A DNA stretch of 64,000 nucleotides from Nonomuraea sp. NBC_00507 (GTDB taxonomy: Bacteria > Actinomycetota > Actinomycetes > Streptosporangiales > Streptosporangiaceae). Both the position numbers and the translations under genes were made by a program. Under the pieces are notes generated by a model that did not search any database, was not told the DNA's origin, and saw nothing but the letters and a program-made list of their open reading frames with translations. The stretch covers positions 8,804,001 to 8,868,000 of the forward strand of contig NZ_CP107853.1 of NCBI RefSeq assembly GCF_036013525.1, written 5' to 3'. This document shows positions 25,258 to 33,207 of this stretch, piece by piece (position 1 is the stretch's first letter; the number at the start of each line of letters is the position of its first letter).

Positions 25258-26454
25258 ATGGCCACTCATGATCTCGATTCGGGCGTGGCCACCGCGGCAG
25301 GGCGCCCGTGGACCAGGACCGTGGGCATGATCGGCACCGGCGCCGCCGCCGGCGCCACCATCGAGTATCTGCTCGACCCTGACCGTGGGCGCAGCCGCCG
25401 GGCCAAGGTTCGCGATCAGGCCTCGCACGCCGTTCACGCACTCTCGCACGGTCTGGGCCGCGTGGGCCGCGATCTGCGGAACCGCTCACGCGGGATCGCC
25501 GCGCAGGCCCGCTTCCGGTTGACCGGCCGTTCCGCGGACGACCGGATCCTGCATGAACGCGTGCGAGCGGAGCTCGGCCGCTATCTGACCCATCCGCACG
25601 CCGTTCATGTGAGCGTGGAGAACCGCGTCGCGCGGCTTGAGGGCGACGTGCTCAGCCGCGAGGAGCGACCGGCGGAGCGCGCGATCCGTCGCATCCCCGG
25701 GGTGAAGGCCGTCGATGCGAGGTGGAAGGTGCACCGGGACCCGTCGAACGTGCCCCAGCTCCAGGGCCTGGGCCGTGCCCGGCCGCCCGCTCCCGAGTTG
25801 CTCCATCAGCACTGGGCACCCTCGGCCAGGTTCGTCACCGGTACGGCCGCCGCCGCCCTGTGGGTCCTCGCCCGCCGATTCCGCCCGGCGATCGCCTGGC
25901 CCCTGCGCGGCGCAGGCGCCGTGCTCGCCGCCCGCGCCGCCACCAACCTCCCGCTCCGCCGGCTCACGGGCATCAACGCCGGCCGGCGCGCCATCGACGT
26001 CAACCGCGCCATCTCGATCGCGGCGAGCCCGGAGGAAATCTGGCCGCTGGTCAGCGACTACTCCATCTTCGCCACGGTCATGCCCGATGTCCGCGAGGTC
26101 CGGCGCTCGGCCGACGGCCTGCGCTCGCACTGGGAGATCATCGGCCCCGCCGGCCGGCTCATCAGGCTCGACGCCATCGAGACCAGTCGCGAGGAGGGCC
26201 GGCACATCGCGTGGAAGTCCGCCGACGGCCAGCTGATCGCCCACGCCGGGATGGTGCGGCTGACGCCCGAAGAGGACGGCAGGACGCGGGTGCAGGTGCG
26301 GCTGTCCTACAACCCGGTGGTGGGCGCGGCCGGCCATGCGGTCGCGCGACTACTGGGCGCGGATCCGGCTACCAAGCTCAAGGAGGACCTGATGCGGCTC
26401 AAGTCGTACATCGAGGGCCAGCGCCGGCACGCGATCGGCCAGCCGTCGAGGTAG
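25258..26454 (+). CDS. BON-domain and SRPBCC (START-like) fusion protein
   Basis: A 398-residue protein preceded by GAGGAAGGGGG. Residues about 20-45 hold a glycine/alanine-rich hydrophobic stretch, followed by DPDRGRSRRAKVRDQ, typical of envelope-stress small proteins. A BON domain spans about 95-165 (VHVSVENRVARLEGDVLS), a second hydrophobic stretch lies at about 195-235, and an SRPBCC ligand-binding fold begins at about 245 (ISIAASPEEIWPLVSDY). The family is common beside CBS and dormancy-type genes in actinomycetes. The BON domain suggests membrane contact and the START fold a lipid-like ligand. The actual role is unknown. Confidence 0.85.
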   Translation: MATHDLDSGVATAAGRPWTRTVGMIGTGAAAGATIEYLLDPDRGRSRRAKVRDQASHAVHALSHGLGRVGRDLRNRSRGIAAQARFRLTGRSADDRILHERVRAELGRYLTHPHAVHVSVENRVARLEGDVLSREERPAERAIRRIPGVKAVDARWKVHRDPSNVPQLQGLGRARPPAPELLHQHWAPSARFVTGTAAAALWVLARRFRPAIAWPLRGAGAVLAARAATNLPLRRLTGINAGRRAIDVNRAISIAASPEEIWPLVSDYSIFATVMPDVREVRRSADGLRSHWEIIGPAGRLIRLDAIETSREEGRHIAWKSADGQLIAHAGMVRLTPEEDGRTRVQVRLSYNPVVGAAGHAVARLLGADPATKLKEDLMRLKSYIEGQRRHAIGQPSR

Positions 26455-26487
26455 GCGCGTCTCGGATCTCACGCGTTGTCTCGGATC

Positions 26488-26907
26488 TCACGTATTGGGG
26501 TGTGCGGCGCTGATGGCGGCCAGGGCGGAGTCGCGTTCCAGATCCAGGGCCAGGTCGCCCAGCGACAACACCCCGACCGGCCGGTCGTTGTCGAGCACCG
26601 GCAGCCGGCGGATCGCGTGCAGGCGCATCAACTCCACGGCGTACCACTCGCCGTCGTCGGCAGAGACGGTCACCAGCGTCCGGCTGCAGATGTCACCGGC
26701 CGAAACGAGATCGGGTGACAGGCCTTGCGCAACCGCCCGTACCACGATGTCCCGGTCGGTCAACACCCCGACCAGCCGTCCATCCTCCATGACGAAGACG
26801 TCTCCGATGTCGTACGCGCGCATCTCCCGCGCCGCGGCCACGAGCGTGGAGTCGACGCTCACCATCACGACATCCTTCGTCATCACATCCCGAACGCGAC
26901 GTGTCAT
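26488..26907 (-). CDS. Tandem CBS-domain protein (second copy)
   Basis: A 139-residue protein with two CBS domains (about 8-60 and 75-130), seen in VGVLTDRDIVVRAVAQGL and VGVLSLGDLALDLE. It resembles the 22731 protein in build but is clearly diverged. It converges with the BON/SRPBCC gene. Adenine-nucleotide binding is expected from the family. The 204 bases upstream to 27111 hold no gene. Confidence 0.86.
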   Translation of the reverse strand: MTRRVRDVMTKDVVMVSVDSTLVAAAREMRAYDIGDVFVMEDGRLVGVLTDRDIVVRAVAQGLSPDLVSAGDICSRTLVTVSADDGEWYAVELMRLHAIRRLPVLDNDRPVGVLSLGDLALDLERDSALAAISAAHPNT

Positions 26908-27111
26908 ATCAGGTCCTCAGCAGCAGAAACACTCGCGGATGAGAGGCCGGCGCCGCGGCCTCGGCCGGTCGGCGACGGAGCGACCGCACCAGGCCCCTCG
27001 CCTCGACACGTGCCCGCACACCGGCACGAAAGTCACATCCGCCGGCGATTTTGCCGCCTCAAGCAGGTATCTCAACCCTCTGGAAGGCAAGGGTCGCATG
27101 GGATCCGGCCA

Positions 27112-27930
27112 TCACGCGGTATTTCCGGCACGCCCCGCCGCCACCAGTCCCACACCGAGGCCGAGCCACAGGCTGAAGACGGACGCGGTGGCGCCGGTCA
27201 GCGAACGCTCCAAGCCGAGCTCGACCAGCACCACCACGGCCGCCACGAGGAACAGCGCGCCTGCGGCGAGCACCAGCGGCGGGCGGCCCAGGCGCGCGGC
27301 CAGGCAGGCCACCAGGCCGAGCGCCACCGCGACGGACGCGGTCACCGGGGTCATCTCGACGAAGCGCCAGTCGCCGCCGGTGACCACGAACACGGCGCTG
27401 ACCACCGAGGCGATGCCGAGCGCGAGCGCGTACCGATCCGGCGCCCAGCCGACGCGGCGCTCCGGGTCCCGCAGTCCGTCCGCCCCGTAGTAGCGTCCCG
27501 CCGCCGTCGCCAAGAGCGCGAGATGCACCATGATCATCAAGAAGTACGCCCAGTGCCACTCATTCGGCGTGTTGAGCACCGACAGCGTGATCGCCAAGGT
27601 TTGCCCGATGCCGATCAGCGCCCACCACTTCGTGGCGAGCCCCACCAGCAGGAAGGCCCCCAGCCCCGCTTCGACCAGCAGCACCAGCCAGCCGAAGATC
27701 GTGAAGTTGGGCAGCACCAGGTGCTCGACCAGCCACGAGTACGGCGGGAGCACCGGGTACTGCACGGCGTACCCCGTGAACAGGAACAGGCCGCGTGGCG
27801 GCGACGTCTGGCCGAACCCGTCGCCGGGCGTCTTCCAGCCCGCGTTCTGTATCCACAACAGCGCGGTGGCCACGCGCACCACCGCCAGGGTGGCAGGAGC
27901 ACCGCGCGAGAGGGTGGCGACGTCGGACAT
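27112..27930 (-). CDS. DoxX/DoxD-like membrane protein
   Basis: A 272-residue integral membrane protein. The first about 160 residues are a DoxX/thiosulfate:quinone oxidoreductase-like four-helix unit (LWIQNAGWKTP, GYAVQYPVLPPYSWLVEH, FGWLVLLVEAGLGAFLLVG), and three or four more helices follow. Two ATG codons lie six bases apart. The second (27930) is chosen because GAGGAG is 7 bases upstream of it but only one base from the first. It is the third gene of a minus-strand group with the radical SAM and AhpD-like genes. Electron transfer to quinone is the family theme; substrate unknown. Confidence 0.82.
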   Translation of the reverse strand: MSDVATLSRGAPATLAVVRVATALLWIQNAGWKTPGDGFGQTSPPRGLFLFTGYAVQYPVLPPYSWLVEHLVLPNFTIFGWLVLLVEAGLGAFLLVGLATKWWALIGIGQTLAITLSVLNTPNEWHWAYFLMIMVHLALLATAAGRYYGADGLRDPERRVGWAPDRYALALGIASVVSAVFVVTGGDWRFVEMTPVTASVAVALGLVACLAARLGRPPLVLAAGALFLVAAVVVLVELGLERSLTGATASVFSLWLGLGVGLVAAGRAGNTA

Positions 27931-28002
27931 CGGCATGCTCCTCGAAGAGCCTCGGGGCGGGGTTGTCAGATAGTGCCCGACCGGACACTGTACGGCTCAC
28001 GC

Positions 28003-28830
28003 TCAACGGATGTTCAGCGCCACGTCCTCGCCGGCCGGCCGGTTCTCGACGAGGCGGAGCAGAGCACGGGCGGGCACCCCGAGCGGACGGGTGGTGCGGG
28101 TGATGAGCAGGTCCGTGTCGACCACGCCGGCGGACACGGTAGGGCCGAACGGGCTCCAGAACGCCCCGTCCGTGGTGATGGTGAGCTCGGCGGGCAGGTC
28201 CTGCTGCCGGGCCGTCACGCCGAGATCGTGGTCGGCGGCGCGGCCTCGCCGGACGATCGGCCGGATGATGTGGTCCTCGTCGGGCACGCCGAGGTCGCGG
28301 TGGAGGGAGCACAGGCGGTCGAGTTCGGTGTCCTCGATCGACTCGACGGTGGTGGCGATGCGCACCTTGACGCCGCGCTCCACCAGTCGTGGGATCGCCT
28401 CGACGACCTTGCCGAAGTTCTCCGGGCCGCGCATCTCGTCGTTGGCGTCGGGGTCGGGGCGGTCCAGCGAGATCTGCATCGCCACCGGGCGCCCCAGGAT
28501 CGGCTCGAGCCGATCGAGCCGCTTGGGCGTGAAGAGCGTGCCGTTGGTGAGCACCAGCACGGGCAGGTGCTCGGCCATGTCCGCCAGAGTCTTGGGCAAC
28601 CCCATCACCAGGAACGGCTCGCCGCCGGTGACGCCGAGGTCGGTGAAACCCAGCTGTGCCGCCTCCGTGGCGATTTCGACCATGCGCTGGTGGCCGAGCT
28701 CGCGGCGCGCGACCTGTGGCGCGGATTCGGTCAGGCAGTAGGTGCAGGCGAGGTTGCAGTGGTAGTCGGCATACATCCAGACCCGGCCGGGAAGCCGTCC
28801 TTCGGCCACCGCCTCAGCGACTGTGCTCAT
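28003..28830 (-). CDS. Radical SAM protein
   Basis: A 275-residue enzyme with the cluster-binding CxxxCxxC in YADYHCNLACTYC (about 20-32). The SAM-binding GGEP sits in DLGVTGGEPFLVMG at about 87, and LTNGTLF and MQISLDRPDPD are the next barrel strands. It is short, with no SPASM extra-cluster cysteines. The ATG follows GAGGGGA. It starts 15 bases after the AhpD-like gene and precedes the DoxX gene by 72 bases. No substrate peptide is evident nearby, so the reaction is unknown. A role with a redox partner is suggested only by the neighbours. Confidence 0.88.
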   Translation of the reverse strand: MSTVAEAVAEGRLPGRVWMYADYHCNLACTYCLTESAPQVARRELGHQRMVEIATEAAQLGFTDLGVTGGEPFLVMGLPKTLADMAEHLPVLVLTNGTLFTPKRLDRLEPILGRPVAMQISLDRPDPDANDEMRGPENFGKVVEAIPRLVERGVKVRIATTVESIEDTELDRLCSLHRDLGVPDEDHIIRPIVRRGRAADHDLGVTARQQDLPAELTITTDGAFWSPFGPTVSAGVVDTDLLITRTTRPLGVPARALLRLVENRPAGEDVALNIR

Positions 28831-28845
28831 CGGATCCCCTCACCT

Positions 28846-29400
28846 TCACAGCAGGTCCTCCAGCTTCAGCCTGGACAGCGTGTCGGGCGCGGTGGGCAGG
28901 TCGAGCGCCGTGGCCAGGCGGTTGAGCATCAGGGTGGTCCCCGCGACCACGGTCAGCTCCACCATCTCGTGATCGGCGACATGCTCGCGGAGCCGGGCCC
29001 GCGCCTGGTCGGGCACCGGGCCATGCCCTCCCGCGACGGCGTCCGACCAGGCGATCACCGCGCGCTCGGCGGCATCGGCGAACACCTCCCGATAGTCGCC
29101 GGACAAGCGCAGCGCGAGGATCTCCTCGCGGGACAGGCCCGCATCCAGGGCGACCGCGGTGTGGGTCTGCACGCAGTAGCGGCAACCGGCAAGCGCCGAG
29201 ACCCGCACGATCACCAGCTCCTTGGTCCGCCACGACAGGGCGGACGGGCCGAGGGCGGCTCCGATGAACGGCAGCGCCACCTCCAGCAGCTCGGGCACAT
29301 GAGCCAGGGCGGTCACGATAGGCCCCGGATCGCCGTTCCCGTAGAAGGGGCGGGCCAGCAGCGGCGCCTGATCGGCCGTCAGCAATCGCACGGCACTCAT
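28846..29400 (-). CDS. AhpD-like carboxymuconolactone decarboxylase family protein
   Basis: A 184-residue protein with the redox motif in AGCRYCVQTHTAVAL (CxxC plus His), typical of AhpD-like peroxidase-fold proteins, and helices matching the family before and after it. ATG at 29400 is used; a GTG three codons upstream is an alternative start. It heads the operon with the radical SAM and DoxX-like genes. Peroxide or thiol chemistry is likely, with the true electron donor unknown. Confidence 0.87.
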   Translation of the reverse strand: MSAVRLLTADQAPLLARPFYGNGDPGPIVTALAHVPELLEVALPFIGAALGPSALSWRTKELVIVRVSALAGCRYCVQTHTAVALDAGLSREEILALRLSGDYREVFADAAERAVIAWSDAVAGGHGPVPDQARARLREHVADHEMVELTVVAGTTLMLNRLATALDLPTAPDTLSRLKLEDLL

Positions 29401-29502
29401 GCGGCTCACGGTATGCCGAACGATCTCCACCGTCAGCGACGCCCCGCATGACGTCACAGCTTCGTAAGACACCGACCGGTAGGTCCGTGGTTCCGTACCG
29501 TT

Positions 29503-30411
29503 ATGCGCCACTTCCTGCTCGCGCTGCTCCTGGCCACCTCGTTCATCACCGGGTGTGGAGGTGCGGGCGAGACCTCCGCGAACGAGCAGGGGATCCCTGA
29601 CACGCTGCGTGTCGGGTTGATCCCCAACATCTCCCCCGAACAACAGCGCGCGAAGTACGAGCCGTTCGCGACGTTCCTGGAACGCCGGCTCGGCGTGCCG
29701 GTGGACCTGTTCGTGGCCTCCGACTACGCCGGGGTCGTCGCGGCGCTCGCCGCGGGCCGGATCGACCTGGCCTACCTCGGCGGGCTCAGCTACGTCCAAG
29801 CCGAGCAGCAGGTCCGGCTCACTCCCCTGGTCACCGAGGTCGACCACGCCACCGACACGCCGCAGTACGTCTCCGCGGTCGTGGTCCGGGCCGATGCGCC
29901 GTACCAGGATCTGCGGAAGGACATCGTCGCGGCCGGCCGGTCGTTCGCCTTCGGCGACGTCAGCTCCACCTCGGGCAGCCTCTACCCGCGGATCATGCTG
30001 ACCGAGGCGGGTGCGACGTGCTCGCCGCGGCGCGTGGACGAGTGCCCGCCGCTGCGGAAGGTCACGTTCACGGGCGGGCACGACGCCACCGCGCAGGCGG
30101 TGCTGAGCGGGCAGGCCGACGCGGGCGGGATCGAGCTGCGCATCTTGCGGCGTCTGGAGAAAGAGGGCAAGATCCCGGCGGGGCAGCTGCGAGTGATCGA
30201 CGAGCGCCGGGTCCAGGGCTATCCGTGGGTGATGCGCGCAGCGCTCGGAGAGCGCGCGCGTGCCGTCCTGACCGAGGCCTTCACCTCGATCGAGGATCCG
30301 GCGCTGCTCGACTTGATGCGGGCCAAACGCTATGTGACGGTCACCGCCGCCGACTATGACGAGGTCCGCCGCGCCGCGGCCGACCTCGGGCTGCTCACCG
30401 TCAAGCAGTGA
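29503..30411 (+). CDS. phnD: PhnD-type ABC transporter substrate-binding lipoprotein
   Basis: A 302-residue periplasmic-type binding protein with a lipoprotein signal peptide (lipobox FITGC, Cys18). The mature part begins TLRVGLIPNISPEQQRAKYEPF and contains DLAYLGGLSYVQAE and FAFGDVSSTSGSLYPRIML, hallmarks of phosphate/phosphonate/phosphite-type PhnD/PtxB proteins. The gene precedes the ATPase and permease of the same importer with 21 bases between. Whether the ligand is phosphonate, phosphite or an organic phosphate cannot be read. No C-P lyase genes are present in the window. Confidence 0.88.
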   Translation: MRHFLLALLLATSFITGCGGAGETSANEQGIPDTLRVGLIPNISPEQQRAKYEPFATFLERRLGVPVDLFVASDYAGVVAALAAGRIDLAYLGGLSYVQAEQQVRLTPLVTEVDHATDTPQYVSAVVVRADAPYQDLRKDIVAAGRSFAFGDVSSTSGSLYPRIMLTEAGATCSPRRVDECPPLRKVTFTGGHDATAQAVLSGQADAGGIELRILRRLEKEGKIPAGQLRVIDERRVQGYPWVMRAALGERARAVLTEAFTSIEDPALLDLMRAKRYVTVTAADYDEVRRAAADLGLLTVKQ

Positions 30412-30432
30412 GCCCATGGAAGGGAGGCGGAC

Positions 30433-31176
30433 ATCGACGTCCAGACGCGACAGCTGAGCGTGGATTTTCCCGACCGGCGGCTGCGCGCGGTCGACCGGGT
30501 GACCTTGCGGATCGCGGACGGTGAGCAGGTGGCGCTGCTCGGGCCCTCGGGCGCGGGCAAGTCGACGCTCCTGCGGGCTCTGCTCGGCGCGGTTCCCATC
30601 ACGGGCACGGTCCGGGTGGGCGGGTCGGACCCGTACGGCAGCGCCGCGGAGCGGCGGGCGATCCGGCGAGCCAGCGGGTTCGTCCGGCAGGGCGGAGATC
30701 TCGTGCCCGGGCTGTCGGCGCGGCTGAACGCCACCATGGGCACCAGCCCGTCCTGGACCCTGCGCGACTGGGTGAGGGTGCTCGGCGGCCGGGTGCCGGC
30801 GGCGCAGGAGGAACGGCTCGCGGCCCTCGCCGACCGGCATGGGATCACGGACTCGCTGCCCGCGCGCGTCCGGGAGCTGTCCGGCGGGCAGCGCCAGCGG
30901 GTGACCGTCATCCGCGCACTGCTCCCCCGGCCGCGGCTCTTACTGGCCGACGAGCCGACCAGCGGGCTGGATCCGGTCACCGCGGCGGCCGTGGTCGACG
31001 CCCTCTGCTCGCCGGCCGGATCGATGACGGTCGTCGTCGCCACCCACGACCTGGCCGTGGCCCGGCGCTTCCCGCGCATTCTGGCCATGCGCGACGGCAG
31101 GCTCGTTCACGACGGGCCATCCCTCGACGAGACGACGGCTGCGGGCGTCTACGGCGATGGGGGGCGTCCCCGATGA
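30433..31176 (+). CDS. phnC: PhnC-type ABC transporter ATPase (possible ATC start)
   Basis: The ATPase of the importer: Walker A GPSGAGKST, signature LSGGQRQR, Walker B LLLADEPTSGLDP, and the switch His in VVVATHD. The first ATG/GTG in frame is GTG at 30460, but that would cut the first beta strand and has no ribosome site. A strong GGGAGG at 30423-30428 stands 4 bases before an in-frame ATC at 30433. Starting there restores the usual ABC N-terminus (strand, then VDRVTLRIADGEQVALLG). The start at 30433 is therefore preferred, giving 247 residues; 30460 is the conservative alternative. The stop overlaps the permease ATG. Confidence 0.85.
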   Translation: MDVQTRQLSVDFPDRRLRAVDRVTLRIADGEQVALLGPSGAGKSTLLRALLGAVPITGTVRVGGSDPYGSAAERRAIRRASGFVRQGGDLVPGLSARLNATMGTSPSWTLRDWVRVLGGRVPAAQEERLAALADRHGITDSLPARVRELSGGQRQRVTVIRALLPRPRLLLADEPTSGLDPVTAAAVVDALCSPAGSMTVVVATHDLAVARRFPRILAMRDGRLVHDGPSLDETTAAGVYGDGGRPR

Positions 31177-31952
31177 GCCGGCGTCCGGGGTGGCCGCGCT
31201 GGGGGCATGCCCTGATGCTCGCCCTCGTGCTCGGCTGGGCCGTGCACGGCACCGGGCTGAGCATCGGCGCGCTCGCCGACGGGGCTGGAGGAGCCCTCCT
31301 GCTCCTCGAGGGCTTCCTGTCCCCCGACCTGTCCGGCGCGTTCCTGGCGGATGTGGCCGGCGCGCTCGTGGAGACCGTGCAGATCTCGCTGACCGGCCTG
31401 TTCTTCGCCGCCCTGCTGGGATTGCCGCTCGCCGTGCTGATCGCGGGCAACGTCGAGGCGGCACCCGCCCTGCGGGCGGCGGCCAGGACGACCGCGGCGG
31501 CGTTGCGCGGAGTCCCCGACCTGCTGTGGGCGCTGCTGTTCGTGGCGATGCTCGGGCCCGGAGCGGCCGCGGGATCGCTGGCTCTCGCCGTCCACGGGGC
31601 GGGGCTGCTGGCCAAGCTCTGCGCGGAGCAACTCGAGGCGGTGAACCCCGCGCCCGTCGAGGCGCTTCGCCTCACCGGCTCCGGCCGGATGGCCACCACC
31701 ACGCTCGCCGTGGTGCCGCAGGCCGCGCCCGGCCTGGCCTCGCTGCTGCTCTACCAGGGGGAGTGCAACCTGCGCACCTCGACCGTGCTCGGCTTCGTCG
31801 GCGCCGGGGGCATCGGTCAGGAGCTGGCGGTCTCGCTCAAGCTCTTCCGCTACGACGAGCTGTCGACGCTGGTCATCGCCGTTCTCGCGGTGATCCTGCT
31901 GGTCGATTTGGCCTCCCGTACGCTCAGGCGCAGGCTAGGAGCGGTCACATGA
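31173..31952 (+). CDS. phnE: PhnE-type ABC transporter permease
   Basis: A 259-residue inner-membrane permease with about six hydrophobic segments. The EAA-type loop is visible in EALRLTGSGRMATTTLAVVP, and the PhnE-specific ending GFVGAGGIGQELAVSLKLF follows. The ATG overlaps the ATPase stop (ATGA) and the stop overlaps the methyltransferase ATG, so all are translationally coupled. It completes a PhnD/C/E-type importer. Confidence 0.88.
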   Translation: MSRRPGWPRWGHALMLALVLGWAVHGTGLSIGALADGAGGALLLLEGFLSPDLSGAFLADVAGALVETVQISLTGLFFAALLGLPLAVLIAGNVEAAPALRAAARTTAAALRGVPDLLWALLFVAMLGPGAAAGSLALAVHGAGLLAKLCAEQLEAVNPAPVEALRLTGSGRMATTTLAVVPQAAPGLASLLLYQGECNLRTSTVLGFVGAGGIGQELAVSLKLFRYDELSTLVIAVLAVILLVDLASRTLRRRLGAVT

Positions 31953-32797
31953 CAAAGGGGGAAGGGATCGTGCGCGCAACCGCATTGCTCCGTGCCTGGG
32001 CCGAGCACCTGGCGGCATGGCGCATTCCCGAGTCGATCCTGTCCGGCGTCACCGAGTCGCCCTGGGTCCTGCCGGACGAGGTCTTCGCCCGCCGCGCCGA
32101 CCACTATCTGGCCGCGCCCTGCGGACCGTCGTACGAGCGGGCGATGGAGGCCCTCGGGCCCGGCGGCTCGGTGCTCGACGTCGGCGCCGGGGCCGGCGCG
32201 GCCAGTCTGCCCCTGGCCCCCCGTACCACCGCTCTCACCGCGGTCGACTCGCACCAGCCGCTCCTCGACGACCTGGTGCGCCGCGCCGCGCCGCTGGGCC
32301 TGGCCCCCGTGGTCGTCTGCGGCACCTGGCCCGAGGCCGCCGCCACAGTGCCGGCGGCCGACGTGGTGCTCTGCCACCATGTGATCTACAACGTGGCGGA
32401 TCTGGCGCCGTTCATCGCGGCGCTGACCGGGCACGCTCGCCGCCTGGTGGTCGCGGAGATCACCGTACGGCACCCGCTGGCCGATCTGAACCCGTACTGG
32501 AAGCAGTTCCACGGCCTGGACCGGCCCGAGGGCCCGACGGCCGAGCAGGTGATCGAGATCCTCCAAGCGCTCGGCCTGCAGGTGAAGGCCGAGCACTGGA
32601 CCCGCCCGGCGATGGCCGAATACGGCAGCTTCGCGACCCTCGTGGACGTCACCCGCCGCCGCCTCTGCCTGCCACCGGAGCGCCGCGACGACGTCGCCGC
32701 AGCGCTGACGAACGCCGGTCTCACCGAGGAGTGCCTGTCCGACCTCGGCTCATCCGGCCGCGAACTGGTCACCCTCTGGTGGCCGGGTGAGGCATAG
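31949..32797 (+). CDS. SAM-dependent methyltransferase coupled to the Phn-type importer
   Basis: A 282-residue class I methyltransferase-fold protein. The SAM-binding loop is GGSVLDVGAGAGAASLPLA, the acidic strand end is LTAVDSHQPLL, and VVLCHHVIYNV is motif II-like. The ATG at 31949 overlaps the permease stop by four bases. A methyltransferase fused by overlap to a phosphonate-type importer is uncommon. It could modify the imported compound or act in an unrelated pathway. The substrate is unknown. Confidence 0.82.
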   Translation: MTKGEGIVRATALLRAWAEHLAAWRIPESILSGVTESPWVLPDEVFARRADHYLAAPCGPSYERAMEALGPGGSVLDVGAGAGAASLPLAPRTTALTAVDSHQPLLDDLVRRAAPLGLAPVVVCGTWPEAAATVPAADVVLCHHVIYNVADLAPFIAALTGHARRLVVAEITVRHPLADLNPYWKQFHGLDRPEGPTAEQVIEILQALGLQVKAEHWTRPAMAEYGSFATLVDVTRRRLCLPPERRDDVAAALTNAGLTEECLSDLGSSGRELVTLWWPGEA

Positions 32798-32924
32798 GTC
32801 GCCCCCACACGCTTTCGTACAACTGCTGGTACGTCCACACGCGCAGGGGCGGGGCGGCCAGGACCGCGAGCATGTCACGGCCAGGGATGGCTGGATACCC
32901 CAGACCAAGGAGGTCAGGATCAAG

Positions 32925-32987
32925 ATGGGAAGGACGGTGACCACCGACTTCGCCCTCCGCCCCGATGCCTGTCTGACCGGGGCCTGA
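32925..32987 (+). CDS. 20-residue peptide gene with perfect Shine-Dalgarno
   Basis: An ATG at 32925 is preceded by AAGGAGGT (32907-32914), the best ribosome site in this neighbourhood, with 10-base spacing. The peptide has 20 residues, MGRTVTTDFALRPDACLTGA, with one cysteine near its end. A 10-bp GC hairpin follows 23 bases after the stop. It may be a leader peptide, a precursor of a modified peptide, or the remaining start of a lost gene. The rest of the 410-base gap between the methyltransferase and the GCS2 gene shows nothing else. Confidence 0.45.
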   Translation: MGRTVTTDFALRPDACLTGA

Positions 32988-33010
32988 ACCATCACCCCTT
33001 GATCACCTGA

Positions 33011-33042
33011 CGGGCCCGCGGCGCCTGGTCGGCGCGGGCCCG
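33011..33042 (+). terminator. Strong GC hairpin after the small peptide gene
   Basis: CGGGCCCGCG and CGCGGGCCCG make a perfect 10-bp stem with a 12-base loop, 23 bases after the small peptide stop and 165 bases before the next start. It lacks a T tract. It could be a terminator for the importer/peptide transcript or an attenuator. Confidence 0.7.
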
Positions 33043-33207
33043 GATCTCGATCAGCCGAGTGGTTCCCGTGGTGTTCTGGGACAAGACCTTCGAGGTGAGG
33101 GTAGTAACCGGTGGCAGCCCATAACGTGGCGGAGGCCGAGCCGGGGTCTGTGCCATCGAGGGGAGTGATCATCTGCCGCGAAGTGGCCGGTACGTCGGGA
33201 GGCTGCG

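Noticed and set aside
28003..28830. Radical SAM gene as a RiPP maturase acting on the 20-residue peptide at 32925
   Set aside because: The peptide is 4 kb away on the other strand behind another operon, and the enzyme lacks SPASM/RRE features; the link is not supported.
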